Part shown: positions 1 to 10,708 of the stretch, in pieces | How positions within the stretch are numbered: position 1 is the stretch's first letter | How the letters are laid out: the number at the start of each line of letters is the position of its first letter | Source: Zelopaecilomyces penicillatus | Lineage: Eukaryota; Ascomycota; Sordariomycetes; Hypocreales; Pseudodiploosporaceae | Direction of reading: 5' to 3' | Length of the DNA: 64,000 nucleotides | Assembly: GCA_005765155.1 (NCBI GenBank) | Contig: VCCP01000004.1 | Location: forward strand, 1,860,001 to 1,924,000 | Position numbers and translations under genes: made by a program | Notes under the pieces: generated by a model | What the model was told of the DNA's origin: nothing | What the model saw: the letters and a program-made list of their open reading frames with translations, nothing else | The model's database searches: none

Positions 1-1609
1 GGAAGCGTTTGTTGATGGGGACAAAGCGGCCTTCACGGACAGTCGGTCGCTTGTGTTGAGAAGGGAAAACGGGGGGGCGGCCCAAGTCGCGTAACGGGGC
101 GTGTTCAGGAGAAGACTAATTTCAAAACGGACCTTGCTCTTGAATAGGATTATAAACGGAATGCAAGAGGGGTTTAGCGTTGGGTTTTGGGTCATGCACA
201 ACAACGGCTTGGCATCAGATTAGAACGGGCTGTATTTCCCCACAGATGGGTTTGGTTGGCTTGGGTTGGTTGCTCCCCCACACACAAACAAGGAGAAAAA
301 GGAAATACAAATTCGGGGTCGAGACATTGAACCGGCTGCTAAGTAATTAGGCATTGAGTGACATGCCATGGGTGACTGACAAGACGCACCATTTTGGGCA
401 GCGAAGGAGGTGGTGGGCGCTACCTGACGTATAGTAGTGTACAGGTGTCCTCCTGATCTGAGATGTTGGGGGTAAGCATGGAGGGTTTTGTGTGAGACAC
501 CATGGGTGAGATGGGCTTGGGAAACACTGAGGTTTGATCTAACTAGAATAGAGGTAAGTAAAAACCCCTTTTGAACGGTGGTAACACTCAGTTTTTAAAG
601 GGACGAAGCTATGTACGGTTTCATGAGCGAGATATACATGATGGACTGATCGGTCAGGAGTACCGGTAGACCTGAAAGAAGACGAGATAATGGACAAGCG
701 TTCCTCTGCGAGTTTAGACGTTGGGCCAAAACTTACGTCAAAATAAGAGTCTTACATCAAACTCCGGCCATGACGCGCTCGACATTCAGTCCGTCTCCTC
801 TACATAGATAGTGTTATGTGTAAATACATGGGCGTACAGAAACATGGGTCTTCCCCCCTAGGAGCGCATGAATGCATGTTTTTTTGCTGGGGGCCCCAAA
901 TGCCGCAACGGCCATGTCCGGCGCTGCAGCATTTGGCATCCACAATTACGGAGGATAATCTCAGCTTCCGTCTCATCCAAGTAATGCAGGGTCAACGGGG
1001 TGGCGAAAAAAATGAAATAAAACGCCGATATAGGATATTACATTACCTGGACGATTTGGATTGATGCTGTATTTACCTGTCTAGCAGATGGTGTGTTGTA
1101 GTTTGATCAATTGAGAGGGTTGTCTGTAGGTATCTATTTAGTTTGTTTTCATCTTCAAGATATAAAATTATCTACAAAATTATCTAGGCATTGCAGGTCG
1201 AATCCCAACAGGCATTCGGATAGAAGGGCATAAGGTGAACAAAGCAAGGCTATTGAGTTTGCGCCTGTTAATCACTTTTCCTGCTATATAATGATAGGTC
1301 TCGCACTATATGAGATGCACATACAAAGGTTATCTGCACATCTAGAATTAGCTTTCAAAGATGCTCTAGACCAATTTTCTTCTAGCTCTCAACTTTAGGT
1401 TTCAGTCTATTTATTTAAACTGTATTTCCAGCATCTTTGTGCCAGTTCTCACACTCCTCCATTACATGCCTCCTACCTTACTTCACAACTACCACTTTCC
1501 TTATAAAATGACATAAAGTCCACCTTACGGATTTGTCCCAAGTATCTCTCGCTTTTCAACACTTTTAATTAACACCACGTGGTCTTACACAGCGCATCAT
1601 CTGACAAAA
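1..1609. other. gene-free spacer at window start
   Basis: No reading frame here has an ATG start, composition and motif content that I would call a gene. The longest open stretch, at 816-1064, looks like chance. The last 150 bases before 1610 are pyrimidine-rich and may be the leader of the next gene. A gene starting left of the window could have its untranslated region here. Confidence 0.5.
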
Positions 1610-2252
1610 ATGGGCTTCTTGTATGAAGATATCTTTGGACACGACTTCTTTGACGACTGCAATGAGCCCCTCACCGGATCTCAGGTGTACCTCCCGGAAT
1701 TCTTCCCATGCGAGAACTGCAAAAGCCGGGACAAGCTATTTTGCTCGTCTCAAAACAGACTGACTATTCAGCAACGGGAAAAAGAAATACGCGCCTCTCC
1801 TGTTCACCCCAAGCCGATAAAGGTATCCAACAATAGCTACCATGTCTCTCGCGATCTTTTAGCAATGGACATTATTATTCCTGTTGATGATGACGAAGTG
1901 TTGAACAGAGTTATTATACGACCAAAACATGCACCGCCAAATATTCCCACATTTATTAACAAACCAAGCCACTTCTTCCAGGTTCTCAACTCACTCGGTG
2001 GTTCCTACAAACCATCCATACTAGAGTTTCTCTCCAGGTTTGGGACTATCCGGGCTGTATATGTGTCATCACGTCAGCGAGGCACCGCTCATGCGGTGGG
2101 AATTTGGGCAACCTATCATTATTCGGCGCTTGAACTTTTTTTTTTTTTTTTGGAATGACTCGCTTCAAAGAAAGATCGGCGTGGTTCCGCAAGATGGAGT
2201 ACTTGACTTTGCAGGATCTAAGAAGACCAACGAAGCTCAATTTTTATGTTAA
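1610..2252 (+). pseudogene. protein of unknown function, paralog A, frame broken at a T16 run
   Basis: I do not recognise the family. The ATG at 1610 opens a 182-codon frame that stops at 2158, just after a run of 16 T (2136-2151). The part before the run matches the minus-strand gene at 2413-2964 closely: both start with an EDI-G-D pattern, share an LNSLGG block, a RFGT-R-VY block, and an RGTAHA-GIWA block, also at nucleotide level. The homology continues after the T run, but in another frame (W, RKIGVVPQDGVL against W, RWKMSVIQRDGLL in the partner), ending at 2252. So either a T was gained or lost in a dying copy, or the run is a sequencing or assembly error. Two CxxC-like cysteines lie near residue 34. 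No signal peptide or membrane segment is evident. Confidence 0.5.
2136..2151 (+). repeat. T16 homopolymer inside coding frame
   Basis: Sixteen consecutive T residues encode a run of Phe in the 1610 frame and sit exactly where similarity to the partner gene switches frame. Confidence 0.9.
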
Positions 2253-2412
2253 TAAATAACAAAGCACCCAAAAGATAGTCCTTCTAGCTGTAGCACAAGC
2301 ATGTTCAGAGTCATATTATCTTTATTATTACTCAGATACGGATACTTGATGAAATAGGACTTTCCATATGCTTTATTCCCTTTGGCCATGTCTTGAAATG
2401 CCCTTGGTATCA

Positions 2413-2964
2413 CTAGTCGACATCCGAAGGGGGCTGTGGAGATCTGAATAAACACCACAGCGTCTGCAGTAGTCCGTCTCGCTGAATAACACTCATCTTC
2501 CATCGAAACCAGTCGGCCAGTAGATATTCAACACAGCAATGATGAGCTATTGCCCAAATTCCCATCGCATGAGCAGTGCCTCTCTGATGTGACGCATACA
2601 CTACCCGGGTAGTCCCAAACCTGGCGAGATGATGTAGTGTAGATGACGCGGCGTAACCACCCAAGGAGTTTAGAATTTGGATGAAGTGGAACGGTTTGGG
2701 TTTGTCGAAAAACTCCAAGCCGCGTGGCGGCGCATGAGCCTCCGAGAGGGCATCCTTGGTCACGGCTCTCTCACAGCCATCCTCACATGCTAATGATGAT
2801 GTTCTGGGATTACACGCGCAGCATGGCCCGTTGTTGTGTTTGGTGTAGTAGCTGTTGTAACAGTCGCGAGAGGCAACAGTGGGCGAGTTTATGACGGCGC
2901 TATTGACAAACTCAGTGTAGTACATGGCATCGGGTCCAATAATATCTTCAGATGAAGCGTCCAT
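2413..2964 (-). CDS. protein of unknown function, paralog B (183 aa)
   Basis: Single-exon frame of 184 codons. I chose the ATG at 2964 rather than the upstream in-frame ATG at 3138, because from 2964 the protein aligns with the start of paralog A (EDI-G-D pattern at residues 6-12). The middle holds a cysteine cluster (CCAC, then two more Cys within about 20 residues), and the second half has the conserved LNSLGG, ARFGT and QRGTAHAMGIWA blocks. It has no recognised domain. It lies head-to-head in sequence but convergent in transcription with paralog A, stops about 160 bp apart, so the two form an inverted duplication. Coding is supported by the conserved protein pattern between the pair, not by a known family. 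Confidence 0.5.
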   Translation of the reverse strand: MDASSEDIIGPDAMYYTEFVNSAVINSPTVASRDCYNSYYTKHNNGPCCACNPRTSSLACEDGCERAVTKDALSEAHAPPRGLEFFDKPKPFHFIQILNSLGGYAASSTLHHLARFGTTRVVYASHQRGTAHAMGIWAIAHHCCVEYLLADWFRWKMSVIQRDGLLQTLWCLFRSPQPPSDVD

Positions 2965-3149
2965 CTTGAGAAATGAGGTAGAGTAGAGCAGACAAACAGA
3001 GTGTGGAAACTGAACAGAACAAACGGCGAAGTCCAATTTAGGAGGTGAGCTCGTAGTAATTGATATGTCAAGAAATTTAAACATTAAAGTCGGAGTTCGT
3101 TCAAGGTGGTATGAAACTGTAAAAGCGACGTGCCCCATATTTTTATCAA

Positions 3150-3560
3150 CCAGGCATATTATCTAGGTATCTATTTATCTCAGTAGGATGCACAGGCCGA
3201 TGCATTTTATCAAATACATACTACCTAATTTGCTATCCTCCATCTACAACCTTGGCCTCAAGAAGGAGGCAAAACGCAGCATCGTAGACATGTATGTGTA
3301 TATGTTTGCCTGACATGTAGGTACTAATACTTAGTATCTTATAGTAGCAACTACCAGGCACCTAGGTTCCTTAAGTATCAGCACCTAGTACCACATTCTA
3401 GTGCTACTAGGAGGTAGGCACTAATCTTACCTACAAGTACCTAATAATACCTACATACCTAAGGGACCTTGGAGATTTGTGCTTATCAAACACTCATGAG
3501 GTCAGTTAGTAGGTACTGTTTAGCTTATTATGAGTAAGTACCTGTATCGGCAACATTCAG
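3150..3560. repeat. TAGGTA/TACCTA motif-rich tract
   Basis: Many scattered copies of TAGGTA, TACCTA and near variants on both strands, without a fixed period. Similar motif clusters occur near 29740-29815 and 34370-34720 in this window, always between genes. Confidence 0.6.
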
Positions 3561-4165
3561 TGCTTCCCATTACCTTTAGATCGCCTTGCGTAGGCAGGCA
3601 CAGGGCCAGCTTGGCAAGAACTTTGTTGGCCTAATCACCTCGCTTAAGTGAGAGCAATAGTGAGAGCAACCGCGATCTTCTATATCGACTTACCAAAAGC
3701 AGGTGTGGTATCTCAGATCTCAGGAGGTAGAGTAAGCAGACAAACGCGACTACCTAAAAGTGCCTGGCATTCACCTACCACTGTGCCTGTGCCTACCTAA
3801 GGTATGCCTGACCACATCTCAACACCCCTATAGGTACCAAAACCACGCCAAAGCATAGGTAGTACTATATATAACAAAGGTTCAGCGCAGATATATGGAG
3901 ATTGTAAGCCCAGTTCCAATCTTGTCCGTAATGCATACACATGTAGTATTCCAAATCTCCCATGTCATTGGTGTTGGTGTTGACTATCGAAGCAATCGGT
4001 GGTACCTTCCAAGCGATGTAGAAGAAGGAAAGATGAATGAAAGATGAAAGAGATGAAGTATGATAATGGAGGGAAAGAGCTTTCAATAACACCATGAATA
4101 AAACACAGAATGTAGTCCATCCCAGGTTTTGATGGTTTTTTTTTCTTCATGCCCATCCACCAGCG

Positions 4166-4186
4166 TTTTTTTTTTTTTTTTTTTTT
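4166..4186. repeat. T21 homopolymer
   Basis: Twenty-one consecutive T residues in spacer. Confidence 0.9.
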
Positions 4187-4694
4187 GGATAGCGCAATCA
4201 TGAATTTTGTGTATCTTTTTACCAAGCTCCACCCAATCCCCCGCGCCGGAGTCGTAGCCTTCGTTTTTGTCGTGTTGGATTCAGTGTATGATTGGCGGAA
4301 GACTGGTGCTTTTAAGGTCTTTGTCAAAACCCTTGTGGAGACTACTTTAATCGCAATGGCCAGTCGGACAGCTGAGCTGTTCTCTCCGCCTTTACGTCGC
4401 TGGATCCTAGACAAAATACCGGCAATACCTCCGCATGTCCTGACTCAGTAATGGGGGTGAAGGCTTGTGTGAGGAAGATAATGGTGCGGTGGTGATTGTC
4501 TCGACAACCCCGGTACCACCTCGGTGGTCCAGCCGGGGACCCCCCTCCTAACTCATTTGGCCTCGAGGCCACGCGGATTTTTTGTTGCGGCATTCAACAA
4601 TACGGAAACACGATACGATTCGATCAACAGAAACGATAACTTCTCAGCTTTAGAGCCTGGCTACTTGGTAGGCCCCCTTTGTCATGTTGCGATG

Positions 4695-4696
<2 letters not shown>

Positions 4697-4729
<33 letters not shown>
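4697..4729. repeat. (TC)n microsatellite
   Basis: Thirty-three bases of uninterrupted TC dinucleotide repeat. Confidence 0.95.
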
Positions 4730-4730
<1 letters not shown>

Positions 4731-5977
4731 ACTACCTAGGGGGTGTTAACATACAAATGGATCCCCCTCCTAACTCACTCGTCGGGAGGCATTTATGCCT
4801 GCATAGGCCTGCTGTATCATACGACTGTCCTGGCATGACGCCGTGTAACGCTGCGGTCTCTGATGACACTGTACACCCAACGGCGCCTGTAAGGGATGTT
4901 TTGTATGCAGTACAAATATAGTCCTTCTCGCACTTCAGCCGTCTACGCAGTTCTATGACTTGCAACGTTATTCAATTCTGGTGTCAACCCACAAAACGCA
5001 CGTGTTACAGCTGCTGCTGCAAGTTTCCAACGCTCCACCCGCCTTATCTCCAGGCCCAGGCACGCACACGTCAAAGTGGTCCTTGAAGCGATAGTCTTTA
5101 TTGTGCGGATCAAAAAAGGCCGAGGCAAGACCATTTGCTACCAACACGCTCCGCCAAGAGGCTTCACTAGCTCATCTGTCCACCCCTCGGTCCACGCGAA
5201 CCGTCTTTTGGTCTGAGACCGGCGTCATTAGTCGCATCCGGCATAATACTTGCCCACCCTTTCTTCCGACAACTCGTCTGACATCTGAACCCCGTCGGGC
5301 CGGCAATAGAAGGCGGACTCTCCAACATAAACTCGGATAGAAGAGGGATAGATGAAAGCAGCAGGCCCGTTGATGCAGTGATCAAAATCATCACCCTTGA
5401 TCCCACCCCACAAAGTGAAGAAGGCGGCTAGAAGAAACACTGCATCCAACGCTGGGCGTTGTTCCCCGTCGTCTCCTCACATTTTAATTCTACAGAGCAT
5501 GCCCGCTTGCATCGTTAATGACCTAGTCCGCGACCCTGCAGCATCTTCAAAGTCACCTTCTCCATTACCGAGACAGGGTGGAGAGCCGTCCGGAGTCCCC
5601 TTCAAAGCCAAGCAGCGTATTACTTCATAAGCTCACCCGGCAACCCAGTCTTTGTCCATCCATCCACTTCTTCCATCCTTCTAATCTTCGTGTTCATTTT
5701 GACGCCTCATACATTCACATCTCAATACCCATCTGTTTATTTGTCGCTCTCGTTCTCATTCGCCTGGCGACACCAATCGACAGCGTCTCTCCTTCCGATA
5801 GATTTTATCTTCGGAAAGCACTCATTTTCCACACGAACTCACCACATCACGTCGTCTTTGTCCCGACCCGAGTTGGACGCACGATTGTTTGAGCATTTTT
5901 CAATATCGCCGTCGTTCATACTTTATTAATTGCGACGCTTGCCATTCTCACCCCAACACACTTCACCCAAAAACACA

Positions 5978-6205
5978 ATGAACGCTCCTATCTCATCGCC
6001 GAGTAATAGCAGGGCTATGTCCTACGAGCCTTCGTCAACCCTACAATCTGGATCTTCTGCGTACGGGACTGGTCCCGCTCCCAATCAGACCCAGACACCT
6101 TCCACCGACGCCTTTCTCAAAGACTTCACTCTCCTCGCCGAGGCAGCCAAGCGTGCTCAAGTTGCTGTAATGGTACGGGATTTCGAAAGCTGTGGCATCT
6201 CGTAA
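5978..6205 (+). CDS. small protein of unknown function (75 aa)
   Basis: Short single-exon gene with a good fungal start context (CACAATG) and an unusually long ATG-free, pyrimidine-rich leader reaching back to about 5520. The first 40 residues are Ser/Pro/Gln-rich and probably disordered; residues 45-75 form a likely amphipathic helix of the pattern DAFLKDFTLLAEAAKRAQ, followed by a short tail. No signal peptide or membrane segment. The helix looks like a conserved fungal small-protein core, but I cannot name a family or function. The in-frame ATG at 5930 is less likely as start because it lacks this context. It is convergent with the SDR gene at 6872-7941. Confidence 0.55.
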   Translation: MNAPISSPSNSRAMSYEPSSTLQSGSSAYGTGPAPNQTQTPSTDAFLKDFTLLAEAAKRAQVAVMVRDFESCGIS

Positions 6206-6871
6206 ATGCGACGCGCTGCACCGGGAGGTGAAGCTGGCTCTAATGGGCTATAACAACTGTTATCACTGAAGGAACTCCAAAGTTGGCCCTCTTTCTGTCA
6301 TAGACGACTAGTATGGAAAGCATGCGGTTCATGTACCAGATCTTGACCGGCATAACATACTTCGCGGATTGGATATATGCGGTGCTAGATCCTTACAATG
6401 TCCTCAATCAGGATGTGCAAAGCCGATCGAGATGAGGAATTCACTTTCTTATGGTATAACGGTTTGGAAGATAATTGGATGCGGTGTCTCATGCAGACGC
6501 ATGGGAAAAGTACAGAGCATAAGGTTACATTTGCAGTTGCATATTGCTGGTAGAAAACAACCACGGACGGCAAGGGCTCACAGGCGTTTTATGGCCGGCG
6601 GTTTGTCATCGGGACGGAAACTTATATACTTGCCGCCGCTGCGGCTTTTTGTGATGACATCATATTGTGGATAAATAGGTTTGGCGCCTGGTTTGACTGC
6701 CTTTTTATTTGATTTAGTTGCGATTAATGCCTCCATGTACAAGAAACAATACCAAGCATGTATTGCATAGTTTATTCTGCAATGGCTTTCCCGTTCAACC
6801 TTTTCATACAATTGTCTGTGACTGGCCTTCCTGGATGTTCCGTCTCCTCTCATCTGAAGTTAATACAAATT
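6206..6871. other. spacer between convergent genes
   Basis: Holds the 3' ends of the small gene at 5978 and of the SDR gene. No further gene or repeat is supported. Confidence 0.5.
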
Positions 6872-7941
6872 TTAAATTCTAGCCATCAATGATACGCCAC
6901 CATCCACCCTGATGAGAGCTCCATTTAAATAGGCCCTACGGATCTGTTAGCTTCGAAGTTTTCTTTTACTTGTTAAAACTCACCCTGCCTGGCTCGTAAG
7001 GAAAATGCAGGCGCCAGCCACATCCTCGGGCTTGCCGATTCTTTTGAGCGGGACTTCACTACGGATCATGTCGCCAGCTGTCTCGAGAGTAGCTTTCATC
7101 ATCTTGGTAGCAAAAGGCCCACAGGCCAGGACGTTGCTAGTAATGTAGCGAGGGCCAAGTTCTTTGGCCAGCACGCGTGATAGGTGGTGCAGGCCAGCCT
7201 TGCTGGCGGAGTAGGCAATGTTAGGCAGGCTAGGAACACGAATGCCGTCGATACTGCCAAGATGAATGATGCGGGCCGGGTCCTCGGGCGACGCAGCCTT
7301 TTCGAGCAGGGGGAGGCACAACTGGGAGAGTGTAAAGGCGCGTTGTAGATTGAGGGTCAGAACCTTGTTCCAGGCGGCATCCGGATAGGAGTCGACATCG
7401 GCGCCCCAAGAGGCACCAGCGTTGTTGATGAGGGCGTGCAGGCCAGCGGGCTCTAGCTCAGTGAGGCGGGCCGCGAGAGCCTCGCACTCCTCGAGTTTCT
7501 GAAGATCAGCGGGTATCGCGTGGGCAGAGGCGCCGTGGCGGGCGATGGAGGTGAGGTCGGTGACGGCGGTGTGGCAGGCCTTGGCCTCACGGCCGGTGAT
7601 GTAGACTTTGGCGCCGTTGGCGATGAAGCCTTCGGCGATCATGCGGCCGATTCCTTTGGCACCTGCGTAAGGGGGGGAGTTGAGAGTTTCAATGTTAGTA
7701 AATCATGAGGTCCTCAATTTTTGTATGAGTATATATTGAGTATACATATATGTATATGAAAAGGGCATGTATAGCTACTTGAAGCCAACATCTCAGATGA
7801 GGGAACACAGGGAATATGAAATATGCTTGCCTCCAGTGATGAGGACTACCTTGCCCTATGATGTGTGTTAGCTCAGTACAATGAAGTTAATTGGTTCGAT
7901 TGTAAACTTACCTTGACGTTGAAGAGATTATTCACATCCAT
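6872..7941 (-). CDS. short-chain dehydrogenase/reductase, RhlG-like (265 aa)
   Basis: NAD(P)-dependent oxidoreductase of the classical SDR superfamily. Four exons on the minus strand: 7912-7941, 7831-7855, 6984-7662, 6872-6935; the joins keep frame. Visible motifs are the Rossmann loop TGGAKGIG (residues 17-24), NNAG (98-101), and the catalytic Ser155, Tyr169 and Lys173 (YSASK). The C-terminus has the usual VDGG. Overall pattern (GRMIAEG start, NNAGASWGA, R-I-HLGSIDGI) resembles the rhamnolipid-type 3-oxoacyl reductase/gluconate dehydrogenase branch; the true substrate is unknown. The second intron (7663-7830) appears to begin with GC, not GT: only that junction restores TGGAKGIG. Divergent from the methyltransferase at 9417. 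Confidence 0.88.
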
Positions 7942-9416
7942 GATGGCTAGACTTGGAGTGAAGATTGCGCGGGTTTAAATTGCCAGATTGGGGGACTGGC
8001 TGGACTACGAGTTCAAATGCGCAAGAACAAATGATTGAAAATTATAATTCTGCTTATGCGAATCCTTGGAATGGAGAAGAAGAGGGAGATGGGAAAGCGA
8101 CGATGTTTGGCAAGGGGGTTGGTTGGTTGTCATCAAGGTGAGCAGGAAGAATCGTACTCTGGGAGGATTACGCGGAATGGACTGCCGAGCCGAGGTTCGC
8201 AAAAAAAAGTTAAGCGCGTTGGAAGTACCAATACACTGCGTTTAGTAGACGGTGTACTTGCAGTATCTCAAATCAAAATATATTATTCAGGTACTAAGGG
8301 GATAAAGTCATAAAATTTTGAATGATTCATGAGCGAGAGAATCATATACTACTGTGCATAACTTCAACATATTCTTGAAAACCCGATAATGCTTCATTCA
8401 TTCATTCATTACCCACCAAGTTTAATTGTCTGTACACTCCCCAGTCTGAATCACGCGACTTGCCACGTGGAACCCACCCACCACGCTTACTTACTGTGCC
8501 TTCCATGAGTTGCATAATGATCTAATACACCCAATCAAACTTCGCATGAGGTCACCAGGGAGGCAGGTTGCAGCAAAAGCCGGATTTCTCTTGCTCCTCC
8601 CCCGCAGAAGGTCTTGCCTTGCCCCCTCCATCGGCGACGGCCGGAGCAAGCCGGAGGAAGCTGGGGGACCGCTCCTTCCCTACCGCAAAAAAAAACACAA
8701 TGAAAAAACAAAAATAAAAAAAATTCCACTTTTGGGCTTTGTGATTGGAGATGATTGATTACCCCATTATTAACTATACACCGAGCAGTCCAGCTACTTT
8801 TTACTTACTGTCAATCCTGCGAAAACGCACCCCGACAACATGTGATTCATGCTTGTAGTTACGCCGTTTGTAACCCGTTGGAATAGAATGGGAAAACCCT
8901 GTGTTTGTTGTTGGTGAAATGATTCCACACTTTTGCTCCAATCTGACCAAGCGACCCCCTTCCACACCGTCTATCCTGTCCGTCTGTCACGCTCACCTGG
9001 AGAAAATAAAATCCCTCTCCCGCCAAATCAAGACGAGCGTAGACTACTACTACTACTAATAGACAGTAGCCACTTTATTCCATGTAAGGAAGTCGGTCAC
9101 CCCATCACTGCCATCGTCATTGGAGGGGCAGTTTAATCGATTAAACCACGCTCTCCAATTCGTTCCTCCTCCCCCTCCACCTTCCGCCATCCACCACCCC
9201 TTCCGTCACTCCATCACCGACAGACCTGCTGGTTGTTCCAATTCCCCCCAAAGCAGCCTTCGTTCCTCCCTGACTCGGGCTTTTCTTTCCTCTCCTTCAT
9301 CTATCTCCTTCCAGCCCTCTACCGCCGAACCCCATCTTGAGAATCGAACTTTACATCAACCCTCCCAACGTCAAGATCAAGAATCACTCCAACACCACAC
9401 ACCACACATTTCAAAA
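7942..9416. other. divergent promoter region, SDR/methyltransferase
   Basis: About 1.5 kb between two divergent starts. It carries a short ATTC tandem near 8393-8410 and a CACGTG palindrome near 8464. The final stretch, from about 9085 to 9416, is C-rich and free of ATG, as expected for the leader of the methyltransferase gene. No gene supported. Confidence 0.5.
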
Positions 9417-10500
9417 ATGTCCGCCGCCGCCACAACATCAATACCCTCCATCTCGCACGACTCCCCCAACAAACTGCGCGACACCTTTGCCGCCGTCCCA
9501 GCCTCCGCCCACGCTTCCGCCTGGGACGCTCTCTACCGCGAGACCTTCACACCCTGGGACCGCGCGGGTCCCTCACTCGCCCTCGCCGATCTTCTCGAAC
9601 AGCGTACCGACCTCGTCCCAGCCTCATATGACCGCGACTCTCGAGGTAATCCGCTACATGACCCGGTCACGGGCGCTATCCATCGCCGCACCGCCCTCGT
9701 CCCGGGCTGTGGGCCCGGCCATGACGTTCTTCTCCTCAGCTCCCTCGGCTATGACGCCTGGGGCCTAGACTTTAGCACCGAGGCCATTGATATCGCTGCC
9801 GCAAACGAGCGCAAGGCTGCTGACGAGGGCCAGTACCAGCCTCGTGACAATGAGATTGGTAAGGGTCGAGTGAGTTGGACAGCTGGTGACTTCTTCCATG
9901 AAGAGTGGGCAAATGGCGCTGGGACCGACGGGTCTGGAAAGTTTGATCTCATCTTCGATTACACTGTGAGTGATTGGCAGGTGCTGAGCAGGGTCCATTC
10001 TACACATGTGTTTTCTTCCAAGCATCCATCATCCCCAATATGATGGTTTCCTTCTTGCCTAGGATCCCATTCATGCGCCCTTTTTGCATCTATCAGCTCC
10101 CAAACTAACACACAGGGCTCCTTTTCCGCGTCGCCCGCTCCCCCGTACCTAGTTCCTTTGCGCATTATCTCCTGAGTTGCGCCCCCAATGGGCCAAGCGT
10201 ATGACACAGCTTCTCACTCCCAGGGGCTTTCTCATCTGCCTCGAATACCCGTCCGGCAAGCCGCTCTCAGAGCGGGGCCCGCCCTGGGGACTTTGGCCCG
10301 AAGTTTACGAGGAGCTCCTTTCCGCACCCGGGCACACTGTCGATTACAATGACGACGGGACTGTCGTTTTCAGGCCTTGTTCCAAGCCCAGCTCCGACGC
10401 CCTGCATCGCATATGCCTTGTCAAGCCCACCCGTACCCATAAGGCCGGAACCAACGATGACGGCTCAGTCCGAGACTTCATCTCCGTCTGGAGCCGGTAA
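9417..10500 (+). CDS. TPMT-type thiol/halide S-adenosylmethionine methyltransferase (298 aa)
   Basis: Member of the thiopurine S-methyltransferase (TPMT) family, which in fungi methylates small thiols or halides using SAM. Two exons, 9417-9965 and 10153-10500, joined through DYT and FLCAL, a conserved junction in the family. Seen motifs: WDALY and TPWDRAGPS (residues 36-53), the SAM-binding loop VPGCGPGHD (95-103) followed by a GLDFS strand, and a C-terminal GPPWGLWPEVYEELL block. Start chosen at the first ATG after a long ATG-free leader; translation upstream in the same frame is low-complexity Pro/Ser. No targeting signal, so cytosolic. Substrate cannot be told from sequence. Its 3' end converges on the OTU gene with about 200 bp between stops. 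Confidence 0.88.
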
Positions 10501-10708
10501 CACGCCTCTTATTCCCTCTCCCTCATGATTGACTCTTTTGATTTATGCTTGCAATAATAGTTGGATACCTTGTGATAGTGAAGAACTCGAGGAGGTAAGA
10601 AAGCTATGAGGCCGTAACTGTTAGGATTGGGGTCTCGGTGGAGAATGGGAGCATCTGAAAATAAAGCCCAGATAGAACATAGGAAGCAATCAAACGTAAA
10701 TAGGTCTT

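Larger units (their letters stand above)
2965..5977. other. 3 kb spacer with TAGGTA-rich tract and microsatellites
   Basis: No gene supported. From about 3150 to 3560, and again near 3730-3860, the sequence is dense in TAGGTA/TACCTA hexamers and variants. It also holds T21 (4166-4186) and a (TC)n run (4697-4729). A minus-strand frame at 5228-5449 encodes a secretory-like hydrophobic start but has no ATG. From about 5520 to 5977 there is no ATG at all, which fits the leader of the small gene at 5978. Confidence 0.6.
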
